Source of the DNA: Barnesiella sp. An22
GTDB lineage: Bacteria; Bacteroidota; Bacteroidia; Bacteroidales; Barnesiellaceae
Reading direction: 5' to 3'
Assembly: GCF_002159975.1 (NCBI RefSeq)
Contig: NZ_NFJR01000002.1
Coordinates: 291,304-355,303 of the forward strand
Length of the DNA stretch: 64,000 nucleotides
The first letter of the stretch is position 1, and every line of letters begins with the position of its first letter. The notes beneath the pieces were generated by a model. It did no database searches and was not told the DNA's origin. It saw only the letters and a program-made list of their open reading frames with translations. This document shows, piece by piece, positions 27,593-37,369 of the stretch. A program made the translations under genes and the position numbers.

Positions 27593-29401
27593 ATGGTAAA
27601 TCAACTTACCGCTTTGGTTCGCAAACAGGCTGCCAAATACGGAAACCGTGAGGCGTTCAGCCATAAGGACTATGAGCACAATCAATGGGTTCCTACCTCT
27701 TGGAACCGTTTCTCTGAACAGGTATCGTACATAGCGCAAGCTATGGTTCTCTTAGGTATTCGCGAGCAAGAAAACATTTCGACATATACACAAAACAAAC
27801 CCGAAGGTCTCATCGTGGATTTTGCGGCATTCGACAACCGTGCGGTAGTCGTTCCGCTCTATCCCACCAGTTCGCTCGACCAGATTAAGTACATCATCGA
27901 CGAAGCCGAGGTGCGCTTTCTGTTTGTGGGCGGGCAGGTGCAGTACGACAATGCCATTGTGGCCCTGCGTGAGTGTCCTACGCTCGAGAAACTCATTCTT
28001 TTCGACCCTGCCATCAAGCGGACTGCCGACGACCATACGTCGATCTATTTCGATGACCTCATGGAGCAGGGCCGTCTGGCCGGTGCCGATGTGGTAGCCG
28101 AGGTAGAACGCCGTCGCAATGCCGGTACGCCCGACGATTTGGCTACGCTCATCTACACCTCGGGTACGACCGGCGAGCCCAAAGGGGTGATGCTGGCTCA
28201 CTCGAACTACGACGAGGCCATGCGCATTCACCTGCAACGGTTGGTGACTTGCTCCGACAGCGACGTATCGCTCTGCTTCCTGCCGTTGACCCACGTCTTC
28301 GAGCGGGCTTGGTCGTACTACTGCCTGACGGTAGGCATGCGCATTGCCATCAACGTAGACCCCAAGGATATACAGAATACCATTCGCGAGGTGCGCCCCA
28401 CCATCATGTGCAGCGTGCCCCGTTTCTGGGAGAAGGTTTACTCGGCCATCCAGGACAAACTGTCGAAGACGAAGGGGATGACCCGTCGTCTCACCGAGCG
28501 GGCTTTTGCCATCGGACGCCGTCGCAATGTGGAGTATCTGCGTGTAGGAAAACGGGTTCCGCTGTGGCTCGAGTGTCAGTACAAATTCTACGACAAGTTC
28601 GTATTCTCGAAAATCCGTCGGGCCGTAGGGGTGGAGAACGGCAATATCTTCCCCACCGCCGGGGCTCCGCTCTCCGATACCATCAACGAATTTCTGCACA
28701 TCTGCGGCATCAATATCGTCTATGGCTATGGTTTGTCGGAGACGACGGCCACGGTGAGCTGCTTCGACCTGACCGGCTACGAGTTCGGTACCGTAGGCTC
28801 GCTCATGCCCGATATTCAGGTGAAGTTGGGCGAGAACAACGAGATACTGGTGAAGGGCAAGACCGTGATGAAGGGCTACTATCGCAAGCCCGAGGAGACG
28901 GCCCGCGTCTTTACCGAGGACGGCTGGTTCCGCACGGGCGATGCCGGCAAGATAAACGACGAAGGGGCTTTGGCCTTGACCGAGCGTTTGAAAGACCTCT
29001 TCAAGACTTCGAACGGGAAATACATTGCCCCGCAGGCTCTGGAGACCCGCCTGGGCGAAGACAAGTATATCGATCAGGTAGCCGTCATCGGCGACCAGCG
29101 CAAGTATGTGACGGCCATCATTATCCCGGCCTTCGAGGCCCTGAAGGAGTATGCCGCTCAGAAGCACATACAGTACCGCACCCTCGAGGATCTGGTGAAG
29201 AACCAGAAGATTCATGCTCTTATCTCGGAGCGTATCGACGCGCTGCAAAAGAACTTTGCCCGCTTCGAGCAAATCAAGCGTTTCACGCTGCTGCCGAGAG
29301 CCTTCAGCATGGAGAAAGGCGAGTTGACCAACACGCTCAAGATACGCCGGTCGGTCATCAACCTGCTCTACAAGGAGGAGATAGAGGCGATGTATGCCTA
29401 A
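27593..29401 (+). CDS. Long-chain fatty acid--CoA ligase (AMP-dependent synthetase)
   Basis: A 602-residue adenylate-forming enzyme that activates a fatty acid with ATP and CoA. LIYTSGTTGEPKGVMLAH is the AMP-binding P-loop; LPLTHVFERAWSYY, GYGLSETTATVS and GWFRTGDAGKINDEGALALTERLKDLFKTSNGKYIAPQALE are the later core motifs of the long-chain/very-long-chain group. The C-terminal catalytic lysine is expected in the EKGELTNTLKIRR segment. It is monocistronic: its own promoter upstream and a strong terminator downstream. Confidence 0.93.
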   Translation: MVNQLTALVRKQAAKYGNREAFSHKDYEHNQWVPTSWNRFSEQVSYIAQAMVLLGIREQENISTYTQNKPEGLIVDFAAFDNRAVVVPLYPTSSLDQIKYIIDEAEVRFLFVGGQVQYDNAIVALRECPTLEKLILFDPAIKRTADDHTSIYFDDLMEQGRLAGADVVAEVERRRNAGTPDDLATLIYTSGTTGEPKGVMLAHSNYDEAMRIHLQRLVTCSDSDVSLCFLPLTHVFERAWSYYCLTVGMRIAINVDPKDIQNTIREVRPTIMCSVPRFWEKVYSAIQDKLSKTKGMTRRLTERAFAIGRRRNVEYLRVGKRVPLWLECQYKFYDKFVFSKIRRAVGVENGNIFPTAGAPLSDTINEFLHICGINIVYGYGLSETTATVSCFDLTGYEFGTVGSLMPDIQVKLGENNEILVKGKTVMKGYYRKPEETARVFTEDGWFRTGDAGKINDEGALALTERLKDLFKTSNGKYIAPQALETRLGEDKYIDQVAVIGDQRKYVTAIIIPAFEALKEYAAQKHIQYRTLEDLVKNQKIHALISERIDALQKNFARFEQIKRFTLLPRAFSMEKGELTNTLKIRRSVINLLYKEEIEAMYA

Positions 29402-29433
29402 AAACGAAAACCGAAATTTGGTAAATAGCACAA

Positions 29434-29460
29434 GGGTGTATAATTTTGTACACCCTTTTT
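29434..29460 (+). terminator. Rho-independent terminator after the acyl-CoA ligase gene
   Basis: GGGTGTA (29434-29440) pairs with TACACCC (29449-29455) and is followed by seven T residues. It separates the ligase gene from prfB. Confidence 0.9.
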
Positions 29461-29488
29461 TCGTATAACAGAAACAAGTGATAAAGAT

Positions 29489-30611
29489 ATGATTACACAA
29501 GAACAATTAAAAGAGACAGAAGAACGCAAGTTGGCGTTGAGGAGGTATCTTTGACATCGATTCGAAGAAAATCGAGGTAGAAGAAGAGGAGTTGCGCACC
29601 CATGTGCCCGACTTCTGGGAAGACCAGAAGAAGGCCGAAGCGCAGATGAAAAAGGTAAAATCGTTGCACTTCTGGATAGACAGCTATACCGAAATCGAGA
29701 AATCGGTCGAGGAGTTGAAGCTGGCCTTCGACTTTGTAAAAGAGGGTATCGTTTCGGAAGAGGAGGTCGACGAGATTTATCACCATACGATGACGCTGAT
29801 TGAGAATCTCGAGTTGCGCAACATGCTGCGTCGCGAAGAGGACAAGTTGGGCGTGGTATTGAAAATCAACTCGGGTGCCGGTGGTACCGAGGCGCAAGAC
29901 TGGGCTTCGATGCTCATGCGCATGTACTTGCGCTGGTGCGAACAGCACAACTACAAGACCTCCATCTCCAATATTCTCGAGGGCGATGAGGCCGGTATCA
30001 AGTCGGTGACGATACAGATCGAGGGCGACTATGTCTACGGTTACCTGAAGAGCGAAAACGGCGTGCACCGTCTGGTGCGGGTATCGCCCTACAACGCTCA
30101 GGGCAAGCGCATGACCTCGTTTGCATCGGTATTCGTGACACCGCTGGTCGACGATACCATCGAAATCAACATCAACCCCGCCAACATCTCGTGGGATACT
30201 TTCCGTTCGAGCGGTGCCGGTGGACAGAATGTGAACAAGGTGGAGTCGGGCGTGCGGTTGCGTTACCAGTTCAAAGATCCCTATACGGGCGAAGAGGAGG
30301 AGATTCTGATCGAGAATACCGAGACCCGCGACCAACCCAAGAACCGAGAGAACGCCATGCGCCAGTTGCGCTCTATCTTGTACGACAAGGAGTTGCAGCA
30401 CCGTATGGCCGAGCAGGCCAAGATTGAGGCCGGCAAGAAGAAAATCGAGTGGGGGTCGCAGATACGCAGCTATGTGTTTGACGACCGCCGGGTGAAAGAC
30501 CACCGCACCAACTACCAGACCTCCGACGTGCAAGGCGTGATGGACGGCAAGATCGACGGTTTTATCAAAGCCTATCTGATGGAGTTCGGCGGTGACGAAA
30601 GCAACGCATAA
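29489..30611 (+). CDS. prfB: Peptide chain release factor 2, with programmed +1 frameshift
   Basis: RF2 recognises UAA and UGA stop codons and releases the finished peptide. The gene is split in two frames: codons 1-21 from the ATG at 29489 read MITQEQLKETEERKLALRRY-L and meet TGA at 29552; skipping one base continues with GAC at 29553 (DIDSKKIEVEEEEL...) to the stop at 30611, for 373 residues in all. The body contains the GGQ motif (SSGAGGQNVNKVESGVRL) that reaches the peptidyl-transferase centre; the codon-recognition region lies just before. This is the classic autoregulatory arrangement, not a broken gene. argB starts 6 bases after the stop. Confidence 0.96.
29540..29555 (+). promoter_or_regulatory. 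prfB recoding site
   Basis: AGGAGG (29540-29545), three bases, then CTT TGA C. The Shine-Dalgarno-like hexamer just upstream of the CUU-UGA slip site is the known trigger for +1 frameshifting when RF2 is scarce. Spacing and bases match the widespread bacterial signal. Confidence 0.95.
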
Positions 30612-30617
30612 ACCGGT

Positions 30618-31391
30618 ATGGAGAAACTCACGCTGATAAAAGTGGGCGGTAAGATTGTGGAGGAGCAGGCTACGTTGAGTCGCCTGCTCGCCTCGTTTGC
30701 CGCCATACCCGGCCGCAAGGTGCTGGTGCACGGAGGCGGCCGATCGGCCACGGCCATGGCGTCGCGGCTGGGTATCGAGAGCCGTATGGTGGGCGGTCGT
30801 CGCATCACCGACAAGGCCATGCTCGAGGTGGTGACCATGGTCTACGCCGGCCTGGTGAACAAGAATATCGTGGCCGGCCTGCAGGCCCAGGGAGTAAATG
30901 CGCTGGGCATGACGGGGGCCGACATGAATATCCTGCTGTCGGACAAACGTCCGGTGGGCGAGGTCGACTACGGTTACGTGGGCGATGTGCGTCGCGTCGA
31001 CGCTGCCGCCCTGTCGGCACTCATCGAGATGGGTGTCGTGCCCGTAATCGCTCCGCTTACCCACGACGGGCGAGGCTCAATGCTCAATACCAACGCCGAC
31101 ACGATGGCTGGCGAGACGGCCAAGGCTCTGGCTTCGCGTTACGAAGTATCGCTGGTCTATTGTTTTGAAAAGCGGGGGGTGTTGCGCGATGAGAACGACG
31201 ACAACAGCGTAATTGCCGAGATGACCCGACAGCAGTTCGAGACCTACCGGGCCGAAGGCGTGGTGCAGGGCGGTATGATACCCAAACTCGAAAATGCCTT
31301 CGATGCCATTCGCCACGGGGTGCGCGAGGTCATTATTACCCGGGCCGATGCCATCGGGCAGCCTCACGGGGGTACCCGCATCGTGGGGTAA
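30618..31391 (+). CDS. argB: Acetylglutamate (succinylglutamate) kinase
   Basis: Phosphorylates N-acylated glutamate in the second step of arginine synthesis. The 257 residues fit the short ArgB type. IKVGGKIVEEQ is the first phosphate-binding glycine/lysine motif, VLVHGGGRSATAMASRLG the second, followed by SRMVGGRRITDKAMLEVV for the acylglutamate site and NTNADTMAGETAKAL for ATP. GGMIPKLENAFDAI near the end carries the conserved lysine. It lies 6 bases after prfB, an unexpected operon partner, and ends at a strong hairpin. In Bacteroides the natural substrate may be the succinyl form. Confidence 0.95.
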   Translation: MEKLTLIKVGGKIVEEQATLSRLLASFAAIPGRKVLVHGGGRSATAMASRLGIESRMVGGRRITDKAMLEVVTMVYAGLVNKNIVAGLQAQGVNALGMTGADMNILLSDKRPVGEVDYGYVGDVRRVDAAALSALIEMGVVPVIAPLTHDGRGSMLNTNADTMAGETAKALASRYEVSLVYCFEKRGVLRDENDDNSVIAEMTRQQFETYRAEGVVQGGMIPKLENAFDAIRHGVREVIITRADAIGQPHGGTRIVG

Positions 31392-31422
31392 AAGACGATT
31401 TTATTGATAGAGAATAAAATAC

Positions 31423-31450
31423 GAGGGCTGCCCGAGAAAGGGCAGCCCTC
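31423..31450. terminator. Perfect 11-bp hairpin after argB
   Basis: GAGGGCTGCCC (31423-31433), loop GAGAAA, GGGCAGCCCTC (31440-31450). No U-run directly follows on the plus strand; on the minus strand it is followed by a T-rich stretch (GTATTTTATTC), so it may also end the convergent lipoprotein gene. Confidence 0.8.
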
Positions 31451-31496
31451 GCTGTAGGATAGGTTCGTTTATTTAAATTTGCCCCCTCTGTGCTTG

Positions 31497-31955
31497 TTAT
31501 TGACCTATCCAGTTCCATCCGGCTGGGGTATATTCCGACGATAAGATGACGACACCCTTCTGGTTCCCCAAAAATTCGATTACCCGGAAATAACCGCAGT
31601 GGTTCTGAATGCGGGTTTCGCTTTCCCAAGCCTGGTGCACGAAATAGAGGTGTCCCAGTTCCGGAACACAGAACGACTCGCCCTCTTCGGGTACGCCGAA
31701 GGCACTCAGGTCGATTGTCTCGGTGCGTTGTACTCCCAGGTCGGTGAAGGTGGTCATGCGGCCTGCTACACCTTCGATTTTCCCCTCGTTCCAGGTGATG
31801 GCAATGTTTTTGTTGAGAAATTCAAAGCCCTCTTCGTAGTTAACCAGTCCCCTTGTCCATATGGTATCGACATTGGTGGGTTGATCTTCTTCGCAAGCGG
31901 CGAATGCGAATACCATGCACATGAGAAGCACGATACGAAATGTTGAATACTTCAT
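31497..31955 (-). CDS. Small hypothetical lipoprotein
   Basis: A 152-residue protein of unknown function. The signal segment ends MVFAFAACEEDQ, a lipobox, with acidic residues after the cysteine; in Bacteroidetes such residues favour surface export. The mature part is predicted mostly beta, with paired segments such as FEFLNKNIAITWNEGKIEGV and GHLYFVHQAWESETRIQN and a tryptophan-rich end (AGWNWIG). Only one further cysteine pair (SFCVPEL, NHCGYF) is seen and could form a disulphide. I recognise no family. It is a single gene facing argB. Confidence 0.7.
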   Translation of the reverse strand: MKYSTFRIVLLMCMVFAFAACEEDQPTNVDTIWTRGLVNYEEGFEFLNKNIAITWNEGKIEGVAGRMTTFTDLGVQRTETIDLSAFGVPEEGESFCVPELGHLYFVHQAWESETRIQNHCGYFRVIEFLGNQKGVVILSSEYTPAGWNWIGQ

Positions 31956-32436
31956 AGTATAAAATGTTGATTAAAATCCGACCGGTCCCAAAATCGGAAT
32001 GTTTATGTGTGTGTTACAGACGAATATAAAAGAGCGCGGACCCAAACTTTTTCATTCTTTAAAACCTTAGAAAATCGTATAAAAACCACGATATTAAGTC
32101 AGAACGGGCGCAATAAGTACACAGAACTTTCTCTCTGCGGTATGCCCGAATTTCTCAGATCTGTAGAAACAAAAAGTTAACGCTGTTTTATAAATGTCTT
32201 ATTGAATGTTGTCCCCTTGTTTATATGTCCCCTTATATAATCATTTTGGTTTTGTCATTAGTTATTTGCAAATATAAATAAATTCTTTTGACAAATCGAA
32301 ACTTATGGCAAGATATTTTTCCCTTTCGTGTCAAATAGGTCTGTATGGGAGGATAGCGGTTGTCGATTGGGAAAAATTTCCGGGATTGTCGTGAGTCGTG
32401 CAAAGGTCCTCGAGTGCGGACCGTAAAGATATGAGA
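31956..32436. other. Non-coding interval, nothing recognised
   Basis: About 480 AT-rich bases between the small lipoprotein gene and the terminator of the next leftward gene. Short open frames on both strands have no recognisable start context or family. No tRNA, small RNA or repeat was seen. Confidence 0.5.
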
Positions 32437-32483
32437 AAGCCTGGGAGGATGGCCCGTTGCCGAGCTCTCTTTCTCCCAGGCTT
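32437..32483 (-). terminator. Terminator-like hairpin after the secreted protein operon
   Basis: AAGCCTGGGAG (32437-32447) pairs perfectly with CTCCCAGGCTT (32473-32483), 10 bases beyond the stop of the gene that ends at 32493. The loop is 25 bases and the U-run is weak. Confidence 0.65.
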
Positions 32484-32492
32484 CCGATAGTG

Positions 32493-34811
32493 TTATTGCT
32501 TGATGAATTTGGCCTTTTCGCAGCCGCCATCGGCATATTGGGCTACGGCAACGTAGATGCCGCTCTCCAGGTCGATGTCGAGCGAGGTCGTTCCGCTTGT
32601 CGAGAGGTCGGCAGTAACCAGGTTTATCCCCTGCATGTTGTAGACAGCCAGTTTGCCGGTTCTATTTTGGGCGTGGATAAATTCCAGTTCGCCCGATGTG
32701 TTGGCTACATAAAGTCCGCTCAGTATCGAGGCCGAGGTGATACCCGAAACGTTTTTGTCCTGAATGATTTCGATGGTAATCGGGTCGGCATAGAGGGTCT
32801 CTACGGTCAGCGTTGTCGTGCGTTGCGAGGTTCCCTCGGGGAGAGCTTCGAATGTAATGGGTATCGAGATTTCGGTTGAGGCACCGTCGACCGGAGTTCC
32901 CGGTGTGAGCCACGAATCGGCTGCGGTGCAGTCGATACCGTCGGCCATGAACAAGGTCGAGTAGACCGTGACAGACGAGCTGCCTGCCGTTCCGGGAATC
33001 TCGACGGGGCTTTCGCATCCGAGGCTCGACATGGAGGCATTGCACAGCGACATGGCCAGAGAATAGCTGCCCATCGAGGAGATGTCGACCATATCCTCTT
33101 CACCCTCTTTGGAAAGGAGACGGTATACATAGGCACCGGCGTCGAAGGTTTGTTCGACGCTGTTCGAAACCACGCCGACAACTACGTCGTCGCGGTCAAA
33201 TCCGTCGAAAATATAGGCCATAGGTTCGTCGATGAGGAGCCGTTGCGGCATGGGGGTTCCGTTCACCTCTTTGAGAAACTCGAAATGCATGCCATATCCA
33301 TAGTATCCACCCAGTTCGGTAGCCTCTACGTCGGAGGCTTTGAGCGAAGCGATAGCCAGTGTGTCGCCCAGCTCCCCTGTTTCGGTAAGAGCTACGGCTC
33401 TCAGGAAGAACTCGGCATCGTCGGGTGCCTCGAAGGTGGCCAGAATGAGGTCGACACCCGAGATGAGCATCGGGGAGCAAGGTTTCTCAAAGATGTTCAT
33501 CACGGCCTTGGTGGTGATGTGGTAACCTCGCATATCGAGTTCGCAACTGCCGAAAACGTAGTTTCGGGGAGCCGGCACGTCGTTATAGGAGAGCACGGTG
33601 AGCCGGTTGTTATTGACATCGAGATTGCCGATGGTCATGGCCCGGCCTGCCGTTAGAGTGCCGTTCCAGGTGTAGAAACTTTGGCGCGAACCGGACGTAG
33701 CGGTGAGAGAGGGCACCGAGTGTGTGCCTATGGAATAGTTGGCCGTGTAGGTCGGGGTGTCGTAGTTTTCGCCGTCGCAATCCCATTGATACGACAAGGC
33801 TTCGTTGGAGTAGTTGTTCCACACGAGATCTTTGAATGCGGGTGCAAAAATCGAGGTTGTCGAGAAGGCTTCCCACTTGTAGTTGACACCCGAGAGGAAC
33901 GTTCCTTGCGGACGGTTGTAGATGGCGGTAGGCAGCATGGGGCGTACATACACTTCGTCGAGTTGCATCGAGTCGCCGTATACTCCTTCGTATTGGAAAG
34001 CGATTAATACCGTCTTCCCTGCATAATCGCTGATGTCGATTCTGAACCGGCGGAAATCGGAGATTTCCAGTTCTTCGTCGGTATATTCCAGGTCGGCCAC
34101 ATCGAGCAGCAAATCCCATGATTCACCGCCGTTGTCCGAGATTTTTATCTTCATGGTGGCGGCGATACCGTCGTCTTTGTTATAGAAATTATAGAATACG
34201 TAGCAGGGGAGGTAACTCAAATCGAAGAAGAGATAGTCTTCTTCTTTGACGGTGATGGGCTTGGTGATAAGCCACTCGTCCGACTCTTCGTATTCATCGT
34301 ATTGGATATAGGCAATGTATTGGCTTTCGGGGTTCAGCGGAAGCCCTTTTGCGATGCTGGGTTCGGTGATGTACCAACTGTACCAGAGTGCATCGGGGTC
34401 GTCGTAGTTGGGGTGTGTATTGATGCTGGTCCAGCCTTCGGGCAGCCATTCGAGCGCATCGGGGTCGTCGATATGGTTGGCAAATTCTTCAAAGCCTTCG
34501 GCCAAGGTATATTCTTCGTCGGCAGCCGGCATCGCCTCTTTTTGAGCGGTATATACAGGAGCCAGGTTCTCTTTCCGATTGGCAAAGGCCTTGAAGCGGC
34601 GTTTGCCGTCGAGAGTCTCTTTTACTGCGATTTTACGCCCGTTTTGCTCATAGGTTTTCAAAGTTCTGGCGGCCTCGGAGCGTATGCTCTTTCTAGCGGT
34701 CTGAATTATTTCGACTCTTCGTTGAGCCGGGTTTTCATCGAAAGATTGTGCGGCTGTCGAGGGTAACAGCGTGAGGGAGCACAAGGCTCCGACAAGTAGT
34801 AAATTTTTCAT
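32493..34811 (-). CDS. Secreted protein with choice-of-anchor J-like domain and type IX sorting tail
   Basis: A 772-residue exported protein. The signal peptide ends near LLPSTAAQ. A beta-rich segment around residues 125-290, beginning EGFEEFANHIDDPDALEWLP and containing LITKPITVKEEDYLFFDLSY, resembles choice-of-anchor J/MAM-like carbohydrate-binding domains. The last 75 residues, from GKLAVYNMQGINLVTADLST to SGIYVAVAQYADGGCEKAKFIKQ, look like a type A C-terminal sorting domain, so the protein should cross the outer membrane by the type IX system and be released or anchored on the surface. No enzyme motif was found. It starts 10 bases after the M6 protease gene and is co-transcribed with it. 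Confidence 0.8.
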   Translation of the reverse strand: MKNLLLVGALCSLTLLPSTAAQSFDENPAQRRVEIIQTARKSIRSEAARTLKTYEQNGRKIAVKETLDGKRRFKAFANRKENLAPVYTAQKEAMPAADEEYTLAEGFEEFANHIDDPDALEWLPEGWTSINTHPNYDDPDALWYSWYITEPSIAKGLPLNPESQYIAYIQYDEYEESDEWLITKPITVKEEDYLFFDLSYLPCYVFYNFYNKDDGIAATMKIKISDNGGESWDLLLDVADLEYTDEELEISDFRRFRIDISDYAGKTVLIAFQYEGVYGDSMQLDEVYVRPMLPTAIYNRPQGTFLSGVNYKWEAFSTTSIFAPAFKDLVWNNYSNEALSYQWDCDGENYDTPTYTANYSIGTHSVPSLTATSGSRQSFYTWNGTLTAGRAMTIGNLDVNNNRLTVLSYNDVPAPRNYVFGSCELDMRGYHITTKAVMNIFEKPCSPMLISGVDLILATFEAPDDAEFFLRAVALTETGELGDTLAIASLKASDVEATELGGYYGYGMHFEFLKEVNGTPMPQRLLIDEPMAYIFDGFDRDDVVVGVVSNSVEQTFDAGAYVYRLLSKEGEEDMVDISSMGSYSLAMSLCNASMSSLGCESPVEIPGTAGSSSVTVYSTLFMADGIDCTAADSWLTPGTPVDGASTEISIPITFEALPEGTSQRTTTLTVETLYADPITIEIIQDKNVSGITSASILSGLYVANTSGELEFIHAQNRTGKLAVYNMQGINLVTADLSTSGTTSLDIDLESGIYVAVAQYADGGCEKAKFIKQ

Positions 34812-34821
34812 GCTTTTCCGA

Positions 34822-37350
34822 TTAAAGGGTTAAAGGTGATATGATTGCTTTGAAAGTTTCGTCGCCGACACGTATGATGAACAGACCGCTCGGCAACGTG
34901 AGAGAGAGGGAATCGGCGGTTAATTGCCGTTTCAGGAGAACTTGTCCGGTCATCGATACGATGGTTACCGGGTCGCCGGGTTGACCGTATATATGCAGTA
35001 TATTCCGATTTGTAGCGATATGGCGCATGCCCGACGTCTCGATCTTGTCGATTGCGGAGGTGTTGCCTACCTTGAATTTTATCGATTCGTCGGAGCGGGT
35101 GTAGGTGTTTTGGGCTTGTATCTTGAAGAGGTATTTGCTCTGTCGGTTCAGCCCGGTGAACGAATAGTGATTGTCGGTGACCCCGGTGATGATTGCAGGC
35201 TCTGCATGAGAGGCGACCGGTTTTTTGGGCGCTGTCGATTTTTCGCCCGAATAGAGCGAGAGGTTCGACAACGCGAGGTTCGAGAGACTCTCGATTTTGA
35301 GGTATCCCGAGTCGATTGACGTGTTGAAAGTTTGGGAGATGAGAGTCTTTGAGGTAGGGCTTTTCAGGGAGAAGATGATTTTTTCTCCTGTGAAATCGGC
35401 GTTTTCGCAAAGTGTGATAACGAGCCCGTCGTAGTAGCTGCGGGTGGTTTGGGCCTCAAATTCGAGAGTGAAAGTTCCGTCGCCGCTGAAATCGAGCCGG
35501 GGCGAGACCATGTATCCCTTGGCTTTGATACAGCAACGTCCGCCGCATTGGCCTATTCGCTCGCCGGTCCAACCCGGTTGTTGTGTGTAGGAGTCGAGGC
35601 TTTGTGAAATTTCGGTCGTGTCGGGCATCAAGTAAGTACCGCTTGCGAAACCCGAGAACGACTCGCCTAACAGCAAGGTATTCAGGGGGTATTGTTCGGA
35701 CAAAGTTACGGTGTAGGAATCGGCTCCGTCGATTGCGCCCCAAGTAGCCGTGAAACCGTCGTCGGTCACGTCGGTTACGCCCAGTTGGTCGGGGGTGGCC
35801 AGTCGGTCGATCATGAAATGGAAATAGACGGTGTCGTTCGATTCGCGAATGTCGATAATCGGTTTGTTCAAAGCTCCTTCGCTATACAATTCGGGTGCGG
35901 GATTACTGTCTTCGGTAAAATAGGTATTGTAGGTTGTGCCGGGGAACAGGTCGCCTTCCGGGTTGGTGAAATTGCCGTCGGCCGGTACGATTTGCACCCG
36001 TTCGTGTCCTTCGGTGTTGTTGACGGTGTTGTTATCCCAGGCCACAGGGTCATAGTCGATGTGTACAATCATGAGTCCGTGCCCGGCGGCATATCGGTCC
36101 CAGCCTGTCTGTTGCCGGTTTTCGAGGGTGAAAAATTCGTTTTCGTTATGGGGCGACCGCATGAGACAGGCCCGATTCGAGCGGTTGAGCGGCGGGAGGG
36201 CGATGTGGGCTTGTGGCTCTTGCAGTTCTTGCAGGTCGAGCCAGCCGCAGCTGTATCGTTCGAAAGCCGAGTAGCCTACGGGAGTTTTGCTGTCGTTGTT
36301 GTAGCTGCCCATGTCCATGAGGCTCCAGGTTCCCATGCCGAAGGTGTCGCCATACTCGGTGTTGTAGATGTCGGGGAGTCCCAGACAGTGGCTAAATTCG
36401 TGGCAGAAGGTTCCTATTCCGCTCAGGATTTCGCCTGTTTCTCCACTTAGTTCCGAGGAACAGGCAAAGGTCGAAATCTTTTTCCCGTCGAGGGTGAGGG
36501 AGTGACCAAACTCGTCGAGGGTACCGGCAGCGGGCCAAATGGTGTTCTCGTCGGCTCCGTTCGATTCGGCATGTCCGGCATAGATGACATATACCAAGTC
36601 GACTGTACCGTCGTTGTCGAAATCATAATCGGCAAAGTTGACATCGCATTTTTCGTGAGCTTCGGTACAGGCCTCGGTAATCATGGCCGCCAGGTTGAGG
36701 TCGTTCCCGTAAAAATCGTTCTCTCCGTAGTATTTCATGTCGTGAGAGAGGGTGACCGGCCCTACCACATCGAACGAGGGCATGAATACACCGTTCGACT
36801 GGTCTATAAAGTAGTCGCGGGCGCTGCCGGTGGCTCCGTTTTCGGCATAGCCCTTTTGGTTCATTTGGGCCTCGAAAGCCTCGCGTGTACCCACCGGCGA
36901 GAATTTTATGTCGGCATATTGGGCCAAAATGATGAGGCCCCGCACTTCGCCCCGGTTGGGAAAGTCGAATGCCCGGGCTAAACGTTGGCGTCTGTTGATG
37001 CGTTTTTGCTGTATAGCCTGGCGATATGAGCTTTTTGTGCGAAGACTGTCGACGAACGCCTTTTCGCGAGGCGTGCGATTCTGTGGATTGCGAGCAATGA
37101 AAGTTTGCCGGAGGGTATTCCCCCTCAGGTCGAGGTATCGGTAGAAGCCGTCGTCGCCTTTCCCGACAGGGATACGGTCGAGGGTCTGGTAGTAGTGTCC
37201 GTGCTCGTCGCCTGTGAGCGAAATGGTGAGCACTGTACCGTCGGGTTGGATGTACTCGACTACGTGGGGGTAAGCCGGTATGGCTTTGCTGCTAAGTGAA
37301 GATGCAAAAAACAGCACCCCTAAAGCAATCTTTGAAGTAACTCTTTGCAT
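34822..37350 (-). CDS. Secreted M6-family (immune inhibitor A-like) zinc metalloprotease
   Basis: An 842-residue secreted peptidase. After a signal peptide ending near LSSKA there is a propeptide (VVEYIQPDGTVLTISLTGDE), then the M6 catalytic domain. TFCHEFSHCLGLPDIY is the HExxHxxGxxD zinc motif with His317, Glu318 and His321; LVYVIYAGHAESNGAD precedes it as in other M6 enzymes. A fibronectin-like module (GVTDVTDDGFTATWGAIDGA) and a discoidin/anchor-type beta domain follow. The end, LHIYGQPGDPVTIVSMTGQV to SGLFIIRVGDETFKAI, resembles a type IX sorting domain. It leads a two-gene operon. Relatives degrade host proteins; the target here is unknown. Confidence 0.87.
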   Translation of the reverse strand: MQRVTSKIALGVLFFASSLSSKAIPAYPHVVEYIQPDGTVLTISLTGDEHGHYYQTLDRIPVGKGDDGFYRYLDLRGNTLRQTFIARNPQNRTPREKAFVDSLRTKSSYRQAIQQKRINRRQRLARAFDFPNRGEVRGLIILAQYADIKFSPVGTREAFEAQMNQKGYAENGATGSARDYFIDQSNGVFMPSFDVVGPVTLSHDMKYYGENDFYGNDLNLAAMITEACTEAHEKCDVNFADYDFDNDGTVDLVYVIYAGHAESNGADENTIWPAAGTLDEFGHSLTLDGKKISTFACSSELSGETGEILSGIGTFCHEFSHCLGLPDIYNTEYGDTFGMGTWSLMDMGSYNNDSKTPVGYSAFERYSCGWLDLQELQEPQAHIALPPLNRSNRACLMRSPHNENEFFTLENRQQTGWDRYAAGHGLMIVHIDYDPVAWDNNTVNNTEGHERVQIVPADGNFTNPEGDLFPGTTYNTYFTEDSNPAPELYSEGALNKPIIDIRESNDTVYFHFMIDRLATPDQLGVTDVTDDGFTATWGAIDGADSYTVTLSEQYPLNTLLLGESFSGFASGTYLMPDTTEISQSLDSYTQQPGWTGERIGQCGGRCCIKAKGYMVSPRLDFSGDGTFTLEFEAQTTRSYYDGLVITLCENADFTGEKIIFSLKSPTSKTLISQTFNTSIDSGYLKIESLSNLALSNLSLYSGEKSTAPKKPVASHAEPAIITGVTDNHYSFTGLNRQSKYLFKIQAQNTYTRSDESIKFKVGNTSAIDKIETSGMRHIATNRNILHIYGQPGDPVTIVSMTGQVLLKRQLTADSLSLTLPSGLFIIRVGDETFKAIISPLTL

Positions 37351-37369
37351 AAGTATGATGATTCTGTTG

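Noticed and set aside
27752..29506. 584-residue open frame antisense to the acyl-CoA ligase
   Set aside because: Same shadow effect; it also covers the ligase terminator and the start of prfB.
32303..32536. 77-residue open frame in the non-coding interval near 32.4 kb
   Set aside because: Overlaps the hairpin and the 3' end of the secreted-protein gene; no recognisable sequence.
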